Program-made: the position numbers and the translations under genes
Part shown: positions 46,468 through 56,040 of the stretch, one piece after another
Numbering within the stretch: position 1 is the first letter of the stretch
Layout: each line of letters begins with the position of its first letter
Notes under the pieces: model-generated
Told to the model about the DNA's origin: nothing
Databases searched by the model: none
What the model saw: the letters and a program-made list of their open reading frames with translations, nothing else
NCBI GenBank assembly: GCA_964019695.1
Contig: OZ026516.1
Span: 94,488,368 to 94,552,367 of the forward strand
Length of the DNA stretch: 64,000 nucleotides
From: Loripinus fragilis
Lineage: Eukaryota > Mollusca > Bivalvia > Lucinida > Lucinidae
Direction of reading: 5' to 3'

Positions 46468-46650
46468 CTCCTTTCTACGGTCATTCTCCACCATTCCGTT
46501 GATTCTTTCAAGAAGGGTTGCAGTCAGGAAAAGCCAAAAGTATGTGCACGAAGTACTTGTTACCGCTTGTTCAAGCTTTGTTAGGTGAACTGACCGTCCC
46601 GACATGACCGTAGCTGCTGACTGGGACGTAAAACTGCAAATCATAAAACT
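46468..46650 (+). mobile_element. tRNA-derived SINE, type 2, copy 1, 3' part
   Basis: TTTCTACGGTCATTCTCC, GTTGATTCTTTCAAGAAGG, GTGCACGAAGTACTTGTTAC, then the tail GACCGTCCCGACATGACCGT and GGGACGTAAAACTGCAAATC. It matches 63120-63300 in reverse complement. The tail resembles that of type 1 SINEs. Confidence 0.78.
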
Positions 46651-47000
46651 TTTTGTTAGGATACAACACGTCTCTTATCTCCCATTTATGCCTAATGAAA
46701 TGTCCTGAATTGGACCAGTCCTCATCCGCTGTTGGGCGGTATTTGTCATGTTTATTCAAACATTATGTTTAGCAAACTGTGGCGACCCTGATCAGACGGC
46801 GAACCATGCGGCGTCTAATCTGGATCAGCACTGTTTGTCGATTTCCCAAAATAAGGGTGGGTTAACCCGGCCTATCCAGGCCCTCTTACCTCTTGACAAG
46901 TAAATTTTGTTTTCTTCCCCTGGAGTCGTTATAAAAAGCATCTAAACACTTTCTTAACCGATGGAAGCTTCCTGATTCAAGGTTTTTTGAATTACCGAGA

Positions 47001-47015
47001 CCCCCCCCCCCCCCC
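47001..47015. repeat. Poly-C run (C15)
   Basis: Fifteen C after ACCGAGA, followed by ACCTACTCCTCCCCC. Confidence 0.9.
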
Positions 47016-47053
47016 ACCTACTCCTCCCCCATTATAAGTTGGGTGTTCCAAAG

Positions 47054-47297
47054 CATGCGCGGATCCAGAATCAACGGAATGGTGGAGAATGACCGTAGAC
47101 AAAAATATAGGGTTTCTTAGCAGTACTGGTCGGATCCCCTGAAATTCTCAAAGCTATCAAGCTAATAAATGGCGTTTCGCTGGCGGGCCGATGTTTGCCC
47201 GCTTTTAGTGGCATTTGGATCCTCTCTCCCATAAAAAATATATTGTCAGTGTTGCAGAGTTGACCCCCTCTTACAAAACTTTCTGGATCCGCGCATG
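47054..47297. mobile_element. Family R4 MITE, copy 2
   Basis: GCATGCGCGGATCCAGAA at the left and TTCTGGATCCGCGCATG at the right form a 17-18 bp near-perfect inverted repeat. Inside: GGGTTTCTTAGCAGTACTGG and AAATGGCGTTTCGCTGGC, the latter also found in 50904-51202. Confidence 0.82.
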
Positions 47298-48127
47298 GAA
47301 AGAATCAATATATCGATAATCCGATGCAAAACCGGCAGGCTCATTCCCGGGGTTACATATCTCGATCGTGTCGGAGAGTGTAGACCAGACGTGTAGAAAA
47401 ATATGTATACACATGCGCTAATTGTTCTCAGAGTAGTTCTACACACCTGTGTCGAGAGACTCTGGCCAATAAACAACTTTTCAACTGCGTTTAGGCGGCT
47501 AGTAGTGAAAGCTTAGTGTAGACTCATTTTTTCTTTTTATTTATTTTTAAATAGCCATTGTACATTCGAGCATTATCAAGCCAGTTCTCGACATCTACGA
47601 GGATAAGACCCCCCCCCCCCCCCCCCCCCAGTAACAGTTAAACCTTCGGATATGAAACGAATTTACAGGAATCTGCACACTCTGATGAGAGTTTGTTATT
47701 ACAAAAAGCAATAATATGGGGAAATAAAGTAAAAACGTGCACAGACGATGTATTAATGTTGCAGCAAACTGCTCCTGGTATTTCAAAAGCTAAATTAAAA
47801 AGCCAATACTTGTTCTAATACACTCGTTATCGGGTATATACGGAAATATCCGATCAGCAGAAAGTAGTCCCGTAAATATTAAATTTCACACGGAGCCGTT
47901 TCCGTAATGAGCTCTGAGTCATATTATTCTTCCAAAATTGAGTAAGTTAATTAAAATTATTTTCCCTGTGATGATACATTGAATAATTGATCATATATGG
48001 ACTTTGTTGCCGTTAGTGGTCTGGGTCTCTTCCTGGCATTGCTATGTGTTTCTTTGTGGTCTGTGATTGTGGCATTTTCATTGGCGACTCTATACTTAAA
48101 CAGTAGAAATGAGCTGTGCTTGTGATT
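47298..48127. other. Intron B'-C', unassigned, with a C21 run at 47609-47629
   Basis: Twenty-one C lie at 47609-47629. Around 48010-48090 TGTGGTCTGTGATTGTGGCA matches a fragment of family R2 reversed. Otherwise nothing. Confidence 0.5.
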
Positions 48128-48335
48128 ACCAACAATGTAGCATTTTGACAAATGTAGACTAAGTTGAGCCTGTGCAGCCCCCCTTTAAGCTTAGAAACTC
48201 CAAATGTTGTTCAGTTACTAGTTTAACAGTCATAGACTATTCAAGTGACTAGCAAATACTCTGATCAGACTGCGCAGGCTTATCTGAGGCTTTGCTGGTC
48301 GCACATACCACATTGTTGGAAAACTTATGTCGCAA
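48128..48335 (+). mobile_element. Family R8 MITE, copy 2
   Basis: CCAACAATGTAGCATTTTGA, TTAAGCTTAGAAACTCCAAA, CTCTGATCAGACTGCGCAGG, TGCTGGTCGCACATACCACA, TTGTTGGAAA. The outer ends are worn. Confidence 0.75.
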
Positions 48336-48646
48336 TTCATTATTGATTTTTTTTTGCAATGGAAAACATGATTAATAAGGGACAAGGTTCATACTGCCAA
48401 TACTTCCCTATTAAATAAATAAGATATGTGCTATGTATACACTGCTTGGTTGTTTTAATCAAGTAGCAAAACCTTGATCGTTTGGTTTCATCATTATTTT
48501 ATTTTTTTGTTTACTTGAGTTGACCAATGACATTTGCCATTAATTGACTAACAATGATTGCTGTTTTTCCTTAAGCTGTAAGCTACCAGATATACTACAA
48601 GTGTAAGTGTGTCCTATTTTAAAAGCTCTTCTTATATGTATTTCAG

Positions 48647-48803
48647 GTTTGTTGCCAAGGACAATGACTTTACAACTGAGTTTAATACAGTTAGATACTG
48701 GCTAGATATTTCTGTGGAGCACTTCTATATTGATTCCAGCAGTGGAGCTTTATACTTGAGTAAAGAATTAGACTATGAAAAACAGACACAACATCATTTT
48801 ACA
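48647..48803 (+). CDS. Cadherin exon C': body of EC1 (unit 2)
   Basis: The acceptor TGTATTTCAG ends at 48646 and the donor GTACGT begins at 48804. 157 nt, phase 2 to 0: FVAKDNDFTTEFNTVRYWLD (DxD = DND), HFYIDSSSGALYLSKELDYE (LDYE motif), ending HHFT. Long runs are identical to exon C, including EFNTVRYWLD. It is the same length and uses the same splice phases. Confidence 0.93.
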
Positions 48804-48871
48804 GTACGTATTTTAATAGCTCGATTCAAGATCAACATAATGCTCACCCATCTTTTTTCACATGTGTTTAA

Positions 48872-48940
48872 GGTGCTCAAATGAACCGTCTCATTGAGAC
48901 AATAACGGTCTCATTAAGAAGGTTCATTTGAGTACCCACG
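48872..48940. repeat. Short palindrome with TCTCATTGAGA
   Basis: GGTGCTCAAATGAACCGTCT, CATTGAGAC and GGTCTCATTAAGAAGGTTCA, TTTGAGTACC form a ~70 bp hairpin, about 70 bp after exon C'. Confidence 0.65.
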
Positions 48941-49507
48941 ATATATTTGTTGGTTGAAAATAAGAAATCAATTTTCAATTATGCTTTCTTATCTAGGTGT
49001 CTCTATCTTGATATGGGCTGTGTCCTGAGGAAAACTGTTTTTGATTTTTTTGGCGGAGTTAAACTCAAAGCACCCCACTTATTTACAAAGTGCTTTAAAT
49101 TTGTCTAAAACACTTCCATGATAGTTGATCAGGCTGGTTTGTTCATTTGGTATTCACATGCAACAAAGCCAGTTTTCCTTGAGTTGACATCGCTGAAAAA
49201 TGCATATCTGGTCTCACGAAAGGATGTACCAGTATATTCTTAGATCTTCCTTACTTATTTAACTACAAGACACGGAATAGTCGTTTCCAAAACAATAATC
49301 TGAAATATGATAATTGTATGCATGCAAATCATCTTCATGATGAGGTTTCCTCCTTCCAACAATTGTCCTGGATGGCAAATGAGCATGTTCAGATAGGCAA
49401 AAGGACTAGCGAAAGCGAATTGATACTTATCACATATGCACTAAGTCACTCAAACGTTCATAGATATCCTCCATCTAGTGAAACTGTATGTATAAATTGA
49501 GCTAGTG
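48941..49507. other. Intron C'-D', no recognised feature
   Basis: AT-rich, nothing recognised. Confidence 0.5.
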
Positions 49508-49736
49508 CATGAGATTTCCAACGATTTGACATTTTGAGCTGAGTAGACTCGGACGAGCCTCTGCAGTCTCCTTTTAAGCTTAGAAACTTCAAATGGTGTT
49601 CAGCCAGTAGCTTAACAATCATAGAATACTCAAGCGACTAGCAAAGGCTCTGATCAGACTGCGCATATGCGCAGGCTGGTCTGAGCCTTTGCTGGTCGCA
49701 CATACCACATTGTTGGAAATCTCATGCCACGGCTCA
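49508..49736 (+). mobile_element. Family R8 MITE, copy 3
   Basis: CATGAGATTTCCAACGATTT, GACTCGGACGAGCCTCTGCA, ACTGCGCATATGCGCAGGCT (self-complementary centre), and the end GTTGGAAATCTCATGCCACG, GCTCA. The ends are inverted repeats. Confidence 0.82.
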
Positions 49737-50474
49737 ATTTCAGTCACAGTCTTCACCTATTGTGTATATGAGTCTGATAGGCTCTAAGAAGACTGCACAC
49801 ACATGCCTGATATTCCAGATATTTTTGTTGGGGTAAAGAGTAGAAGCTGGGTTCGAGCAAACGCATGTTGAAAAATGAGAGTAGCCCAGTACATGTTTAT
49901 GTGAATTGGCATTAAAATGACGTCACTTGACGATCATATAGACAATGTCAGCCAACAAAGCGTTTCTAGTTTGCTAAAACAAGGGTGAGCTAAGAATTTC
50001 TATCCCAGGACAGTCTCAGATATCCTTATTCAGTATACATCAAAATTCATTCAATGACTAAAAATAAAACAACTATCGAGATACAAATATAATTCAGCGT
50101 GCATAAAGTGTAGCATAAATTCAAATTATTATAATAAATCTTATTTCTGTGGCTTGTAATATATTTCCACACATAAGACACTCATACAAATATTTTAACT
50201 CTTTCATTGTTAGTTTCAACTTTTTTTGTCTTGTGATTACCTTTGCAAAAAGTTTGGGACCAGATCAGGACCAACAAAACGTCGGCCCTGAGCTTGATCT
50301 AAACCGTTTAACAGTCTGTAAGTGTTCCTGAAAGAACTGTTTGAAAAAGTTCATTTTGAACAAAGTCAGATGACGAAAGCATAGAATAAGAAAAAGACAG
50401 CATACTATTGTCCTGCCAGCCAAGAGTGACAGCTGATCATGATTTATTTACAACTTTATCAGGGACTTAGAATC
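49737..50474. other. Intron C'-D', no recognised feature
   Basis: AT-rich, nothing recognised. Confidence 0.5.
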
Positions 50475-50542
50475 GATAGATCACTTGTCACTTGTGTATT
50501 AATCCTATCCACAGGATAGGATTATTACACAAGTGATCTATC
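50475..50542. repeat. 68 bp near-perfect palindrome
   Basis: GATAGATCACTTGT, a repeated CACTTGT, then GTATTAATCCTATCC pairs with GGATAGGATTATTACACAAG, TGATCTATC. The only large difference is a 7 bp duplication in the left arm. Confidence 0.85.
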
Positions 50543-50697
50543 AATTCGCGTTAGCTTAATTGAAGTGTACACGCTTGTGGTTTATTTAGCAATTGTAAAC
50601 AAAGTATTTCGTCACTGCCACTTTTGGATGGCACAACAGTAAGAGTTAAATTACAGCTGGACTAAAAAGTTGTTTATGTTTTCTTTTCATTTTTTAG

Positions 50698-50809
50698 GTT
50701 TATGCTAGTGATGATAAACCGCAAATTAATAATACAGTTGTAAATACATCCTTACCAGTGATGATAACAGTTGTCAATACAAACGACAATGCCCCAGGTT
50801 TTGACAAAG
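50698..50809 (+). CDS. Cadherin exon D': end of EC1, linker, start of EC2 (unit 2)
   Basis: The acceptor CATTTTTTAG ends at 50697 and the donor GTATGT begins at 50810. 112 nt, phase 0 to 1: VYASDDKPQINNTVVNTSLP, VMITVVNTNDNAPGFDK. The linker NTNDNAP is closer to the standard DxNDNAP than that of exon D (NTNDYNP). Next to exon D, ASDG has become ASDD and one codon is missing. Confidence 0.91.
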
Positions 50810-50903
50810 GTATGTTCCTGTGTTTTCTTTAATATGAATTCTTTCAATACCCCACACGAAGCTTTCCATAGGTGCAAATGCCACTTATCAACACTCATAC
50901 TGA

Positions 50904-51202
50904 CCATGCGTGGATCCAGAGAGTTTTGTCAGAGGGGCTCCAACTTTGACAAGGGTTTTTTTTCAGAGGGGAGACTATCCAAGCAAATACCACTATAAGC
51001 AGGCCATCATCTGCGTGCCAGTAAAACGCCATTTAAATGGCGTTTCGCTGGCGTGCCCATAATGGCTCAAAATTGAATGCTAGCTTGGTAGCTTTTTTTA
51101 TTTTTCAGGGAATCCGGACCAGTATTGCTAAGAAACCCTATATGTTTGTGATTTTTCAGAGGGGGTCCAGACCCCCTGTTCTCTCTTCTAGATCTGCGTA
51201 TG
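50904..51202. mobile_element. Family R4 MITE, copy 3
   Basis: ACCATGCGTGGATCCAGAGA at the left and CTTCTAGATCTGCGTATGC at the right (worn inverted repeat). Inside, ATTTAAATGGCGTTTCGCTG and the inverted tract AACGCCATTTAAATGGCGTT, plus GCTAAGAAACCCTATAT. Begins about 95 bp after exon D'. Confidence 0.75.
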
Positions 51203-52219
51203 CTTACATATCCAGCAAAGCTAGAGATCTATATTTGATCTGACCTTTTATCTTCATTGGTGCTTTGCACTTTTAAGCATTTAATCAGACATGTCCATAA
51301 CATTTACGGATATACCTCGTATGTGGTAACAGCAAAAAGTCTTGCGAGCTGTGTGCATATGCACTTGGATGAGACTGTGCTGCTGACACAGTAAGTATTC
51401 ACCTCTATTATGTACTGGCATATATATCAGAACGATATCAGCATAATGTCCATGCACTTTTTTTTATCTTATGCCTGGATTCTAGAGTCCAAACTTGTCA
51501 AAATATGGAAATAGAGCAAACCTACAAAACATTAATTTGATTTATTGAGTTAATGTAAATAGGTTATAACATGCACCAACACCAAGTTCTACACACAACT
51601 CCTTTAAATCTTTTAATGGGCTTTGGCATGAGAAAATCCATTTTCAGAGTTTGTGACAAGGCTAGACTTAAGCAAGCCTGCTAATAAGCTATATTGACTT
51701 GCTAGAAGATTGAATTTCATTGCATGTTTCAGGTTTATTTATATTACTATTCAGAGAGCAAATAGCAAAGACGCTGGTCAGAAAGCACATATTTGTAGGC
51801 TGGTCTCCGCCTTTGTAGTTCGCATACAGCAAAATAATATTTTCTACCAAGGAAGCCAAAACAATCTGTAAGCAAGAGAGTATGACCTGAAACTGCAACA
51901 ATCACATTTCACAGACCAACCCTTTTAATGAGAGTTAATGTAAAATTCAACATTTCTTACAAACAGTGTCCAGGTCCTGTGTTGAACCTGTACAGTGTAC
52001 AATATATTCTTAATTGAATCACCAGAAAAACGAAATAATTGATTTTATTGTATGAATTACACGCACACTATCTTGGAGCACATTAGTTCTATAAATGAAG
52101 GTAACCTTAAGGATTATCAATAAAAGCTTATAAATGTCTTGTGAACAAAGCAGAACGACCATGATTCAATTTTGCTTTTAAACTGTCTTGCAATAGATTT
52201 CCTTCCTTTACTTAAACAG
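51203..52219. other. Intron D'-E', largely unassigned
   Basis: 51618-51850 is a degraded copy of the ~230 bp family of 16996-17229 (GGCATGAGAAAATCC, GCAAAGACGCTGGTCAG). The rest is featureless. Confidence 0.45.
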
Positions 52220-52341
52220 ATACATTCAATTGCTCAGTACAAGAAAATGTTGATGGACCATTGCAAACTTGCAGAATAGCAGCTCATGATGCAGATTTAG
52301 GGATCTATGGACGTTTAAATTACACTATTGCTAATTCTAAG
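52220..52341 (+). CDS. Cadherin exon E': first half of EC2 with cysteine pair (unit 2)
   Basis: The acceptor TTAAACAG ends at 52219 and the donor GTAAGA begins at 52342. 122 nt, phase 1 to 0: TFNCSVQENVDGPLQTCRIA with xEx = QEN and two cysteines in the same positions as in exon E, then AHDADLGIYGRLNYTIANSK (DxD = DAD). Same length as E. Confidence 0.92.
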
Positions 52342-52847
52342 GTAAGAGATTTTAAGATGCGTTTCTGATATTTAATTCGTACTCTACTTATCAATTAAAT
52401 CTTAATCGTGCAAAGGGCTCACTATAACATGGTGGTTTCACTCAGAGTTTGAACAGATCTAAATAGAAGTGATACTTATCCCTAAGGTAGGATCAAGGTC
52501 TTGGGATAGTTTACATAAATATTTGCTGGTGATGATGATTACTACGTTTTGGATCTAGCAGGTGTGAGCTTAGGACAAATGCCTTTAACATAAATTTTGT
52601 CAGCTGCCAACATATACAATATACAGGTTCTTATATAAGTTCCTAATTACCAAATCCTTGTTAATTATATCAGAACTGACAATACATTAAAAAAGTTATA
52701 TAGCTCTTTATAAACAAATGAAAGTACAAAAAATGTATATAAACTTGCTTTCTGCTTATGTCTTCTTAGATTTAGTTTACTAAAATTGGGATCACTACAT
52801 AAAACAGAAATATACTGATTTGATAATTAGCCCTTTCACCACTTCAG

Positions 52848-52931
52848 GCATTTTCTGTAAATGAAAATGGAACGCTGTTAGTTAATACCAAACTAGATTA
52901 TGAAAATGTATCCATGCCACATTCTGATTAG
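52848..52931 (+). pseudogene. Partial copy 1 of exon F' 5' part, ends in TAG
   Basis: After an acceptor-like CCACTTCAG (ending 52847) it reads AFSVNENGTLLVNTKLDYEN, VSMPHSD, then the stop TAG at 52929-52931. It matches the first ~25 codons of the full exon F' at 53108 and stops matching after the CCACAT codons, where intron-like sequence follows. The unit including upstream intron (ACAGAAATATACTGAT...) is tandemly repeated. Confidence 0.85.
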
Positions 52932-52974
52932 CAGACATATACTGATCTTATAATGAAAATGTTATGCACTTTAG

Positions 52975-53064
52975 GTATTTTCTGTAAATGAAAATTGGAC
53001 ATTGTTTATTAATACCAACTTGAAGCTAGATTATGAAAATGTATCCATGCCACATTCTGCTTAA
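52975..53064 (+). pseudogene. Partial copy 2 of exon F' 5' part, ends in TAA
   Basis: The acceptor-like CACTTTAG ends at 52974. It reads VFSVNENWTLFINT, NLKLDYENVSMPHSA, then TAA at 53062-53064. A two-codon insertion (AACTTG) precedes KLDYEN. It lies 127 bp from copy 1 and 133 bp from the full exon, the six-base difference being this insertion. Confidence 0.85.
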
Positions 53065-53107
53065 CAGAAATATACTGATCTAATGATGAACATGTTATGC
53101 ACTTCAG

Positions 53108-53238
53108 GTATTTTCTGTAAATGAAAATGGGACGTTGTATGTGAATACCAAGCTAGATTATGAAAATGTATCCATGCCACATACCTACAATGTAGAAGTT
53201 AAAGTCGCAGATGGTGGTGAACCTCCACGAACATCTAC
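53108..53238 (+). CDS. Cadherin exon F': second half of EC2 (unit 2), the complete copy
   Basis: The acceptor CACTTCAG ends at 53107 and the donor GTAAGT begins at 53239. 131 nt, phase 0 to 2, the same as exon F: VFSVNENGTLYVNTKLDYEN (LDYE motif), TYNVEVKVADGGEPPRTS. I chose this acceptor over the two upstream ones because those open into frames with stops and no donor before them. Any use of the upstream acceptors would give a truncated message. Confidence 0.92.
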
Positions 53239-53309
53239 GTAAGTAACGACAGTGCTAACATACTGATTAAAATTAAACGTACATTCTAATGCACTTGCAA
53301 ATGCAACAC

Positions 53310-53600
53310 AAAGTTTGATTGGATAATGGCATACATTTGCGATAGTATATCCTGCGAATATCCTGCGATATACTGTCGCGAACCCGACGCCATTGCGTAA
53401 CCTTGCTTTTCATTGGTTGACAAGTGAATTTATGCAGCTAGCAAGGGGTTTATGTAGCATGCAGCCGCTGGATGTATAGGCACAAAAAATACATTTTCAC
53501 TGTTAACAGTGCATTAGAATGGGGATAACCATATTCAAAATTTTCATTTGGGGAGGTATATTATCGGATATACGTTCGGAAATAACGTTTTACAGCCAAA
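53310..53600. repeat. Family R7 element, copy 2
   Basis: GTTTGATTGGATAATGGCAT, the palindrome GCGATAGTATATCCTGCGAA...GCGATATACTGTCGC, GTGCATTAGAATGGGGATAA, TTCATTTGGGGAGGTATATT, ATCGGATATACGTTCGGAAA. Same order as 38484-38745. Starts 70 bp after exon F'. Confidence 0.72.
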
Positions 53601-54137
53601 CAGTGCTTAGAACTTACAGCTACCCAAGAAACAGTTACAATTACTGGCTGACTTGGATGTTAAGCAATGACTCAAACAAATACAACTGATCAACACTGTT
53701 ACAACTTCATGATATTTTGATGCAACTCATTTACAAATAAACAAACTATATGATACAAGCTGTTTACAGTCTATAAAAGTTGCTTTGTTTTACAAAATAT
53801 ATACGGTATGAGCTTGCTTTATGCAATTTTTTACTTTAATTAATATTTGAAATTATTTGCTACCTTAAGTTGTTATGTGTAAATCTTTGTTATGATTGCA
53901 GAGGTATTCTTGTATTAATACTAGCCATGTCTAATGAAGACTTCCACTCATAGTCATTGTGATATGGTTGAGAAATTAGATAGATTATTTTTCTGTTACA
54001 TACTCTTAACTAAAGGCCAGATTATATGCTTGTTGTTATGTTTTGATCTTTACATGTTGCTAATATAACAAACAAATCACGATTTCTTGTGTTATTGGGC
54101 TATTCCGTCTTTCAGATATAGTTTAATTTCATTACAG
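53601..54137. other. Intron F'-G', rest, no recognised feature
   Basis: AT-rich, nothing recognised. Confidence 0.5.
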
Positions 54138-54307
54138 TGCAACAGTGACCATACACCTCATAAACCAGAATGACAATCACCCAAAGTTTAGCAGGACAGT
54201 ATACAATTTCAATGTGACTGAGAATAACAAGCCAGGGCAAATAATAGGTGTTATCAATGCCACTGATGCTGATGGAGATGTACTATCTTATACATGGGAC
54301 AACAAAA
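54138..54307 (+). CDS. Cadherin exon G': EC2-EC3 junction (unit 2)
   Basis: The acceptor CATTACAG ends at 54137 and the donor GTATGA begins at 54308. 170 nt, phase 2 to 1: ATVTIHLINQNDNHPKF (linker NQNDN), YNFNVTENNKPGQIIGVINA, TDADGDVLSYTWDNK. Nearly identical to exon G. The tract YNFNVTENNKPGQ is unchanged. Confidence 0.93.
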
Positions 54308-54340
54308 GTATGAATTATATTTCTATAAATATTATATGAA

Positions 54341-54513
54341 CGAGCACAGATATGAGATTTCAAACAATGTGGTATGTTTGACCAGCAAAGGCCCAGACCA
54401 GTCTGCACATAACATCATTTGGAGTTTCTAAGCTTAAAAGAAGGCTGCACAGACTCGTCTGAGTCTATTCATGTCAAATTACCACATTTTTGGAAATCAC
54501 TTGTGGCGGCTCA
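54341..54513 (-). mobile_element. Family R8 MITE, copy 4 (shortened), 34 bp after exon G'
   Basis: ATGAGATTTCAAACAATGTG, GACCAGCAAAGGCCCAGACC, GGAGTTTCTAAGCTTAAAAG, GACTCGTCTGAGTC, and the end GGAAATCACTTGTGGCGGCT, CA. About 60 bp of the middle is missing compared with other copies. Confidence 0.78.
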
Positions 54514-55466
54514 AGTATATCATCTACACTATCACGTTTTAATTCTTTATTGGTGCTACACAACTTATGTGTTCAGGCATCAAGGTAACCCATGGTAAAG
54601 ATTGAATCAGTCTCTGGTGGTTGCAGTGGCCATCTATTCCAAGGCATTGATTCTTTTGTTGCTGTTTTATGCTTTTTCTTGCACACCGATTAGGATATGT
54701 AAGATTTTACCCTGGGATAGAAAATCTTATCTAACCCATGCTATCTTGCTCAGGCTGTCACATGAGGGTTACATACATTGGTTGTATTGGAACTCACGCA
54801 CATTATCTTCAAGTGCGTCATTGTTATGTTAAAATGACGTCATTATGTGAAAATGTATCTTAGCATATTCAGGGACCTCTGGAAGCTTATTTTTAAATAA
54901 AAAACATTGCTGAGCAAGAAAAAGAATCCATTTTTCGTGTGAGAGTAGGATAGAAAAATCTGTCTCTGAGGATCGCTGTTTGGCATCACAAGGCTTATTC
55001 TGTCACGGCTTCGAGTGCTATTATACCATGTATTAAAATCAACAAACCACTAAGACTAGCGTTTTACATTTTAATAATTTTGTGTAATGACAACAAGTAC
55101 AACGTCGCATATATATGGCAAACGTTTGGCATTCCAAAAGCGCAATTTCAAAGTAATTAAGTGTCATATGATTAATGTATCTAACATCTATATTTCTGTA
55201 TGATAAAATTTATTCTGCTCGTTGTGAACAAGCGATAAATGCTTGGCAAGCCTCACACTTCTTGATGCTATTAGTACCTGGTTATATGCGTTAGCCAATA
55301 TATCAATTTGTTGAATGTTTTCATTACTTTTACATTTGTTGTAAAGATATATCTGTTTGTTGAGACTCAGACTAAGAGACAATATTAATACTGAAATGGG
55401 TAAATGTATATCATAAACAATACAGCAAGACGAATGAGAGACAAATTATATAATATGTACTTAATA
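54514..55466. other. Intron G'-H', first part, no recognised feature
   Basis: AT-rich, nothing recognised. Confidence 0.5.
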
Positions 55467-56040
55467 TGTTCCTCAAAAGATTATACACCAAAGAATACTT
55501 CAAAGTACTGAAAGTGTAGAGTATGCAAGTTTTCTGGGCTAGATAAGCTAGTTTTGGCCACTTAGCCTCATCAATGATCCTCAAATGGTTTCATAGTTTT
55601 ACAATGAAATCCAGAATCGTTAAGAACAAGACAATAAAATCTACACTATAGTGAAGGACAGTGGGACTTTCCACCGCCGCCACACCGAGTCCTAATAACC
55701 AGCTGTAGTGAAGTAAAATATGTTTTAAAAGGTTATCCTTTGGGAGCCAAATTTCACTCCAGAATAAAATCCATGATCCAAAAGGACAAGGAAATAAAAT
55801 CTAAGCTATCGCGAAGTGCATGGGGACCTTCTATTGCCACAACACAGTCCCAATCAGAAGCTGTAGTTAAGTAAATATGTTCTTAAAAGGGTTATCCTTT
55901 GGGAGCAAAAATTACACCTACGAACTAAAATAGTAGAGTGTGAAATTTTCTCGGCAATCCAAGCTAGTTTAAGTCCATAGACCTTATCAGTGCCCATTTA
56001 TGGTTTCAAAGTTCCACAATGGAATCCATGCTCCAAATGC
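55467..56040 (+). repeat. Dispersed family R3, three tandem units
   Basis: Units at about 55467-55690, 55715-55830 and 55880-56035 share TGTTCTTAAAAGGGTTATCC, TTTGGGAGCAAAA, GGCTAGATAAGCTAG-type and CAATGAAATCCA-type tracts and AATAAAATCTACACTATAG. The third unit is cut by the large inverted repeat that starts at 56041. A further piece appears on its far side near 57750-57835. Confidence 0.7.

Noticed and set aside
52848..53107. Treating the two upstream F'-like segments as mutually exclusive coding exons
   Set aside because: Neither has a donor before its stop codon, and both lack the second half of the repeat, so they cannot replace F'.
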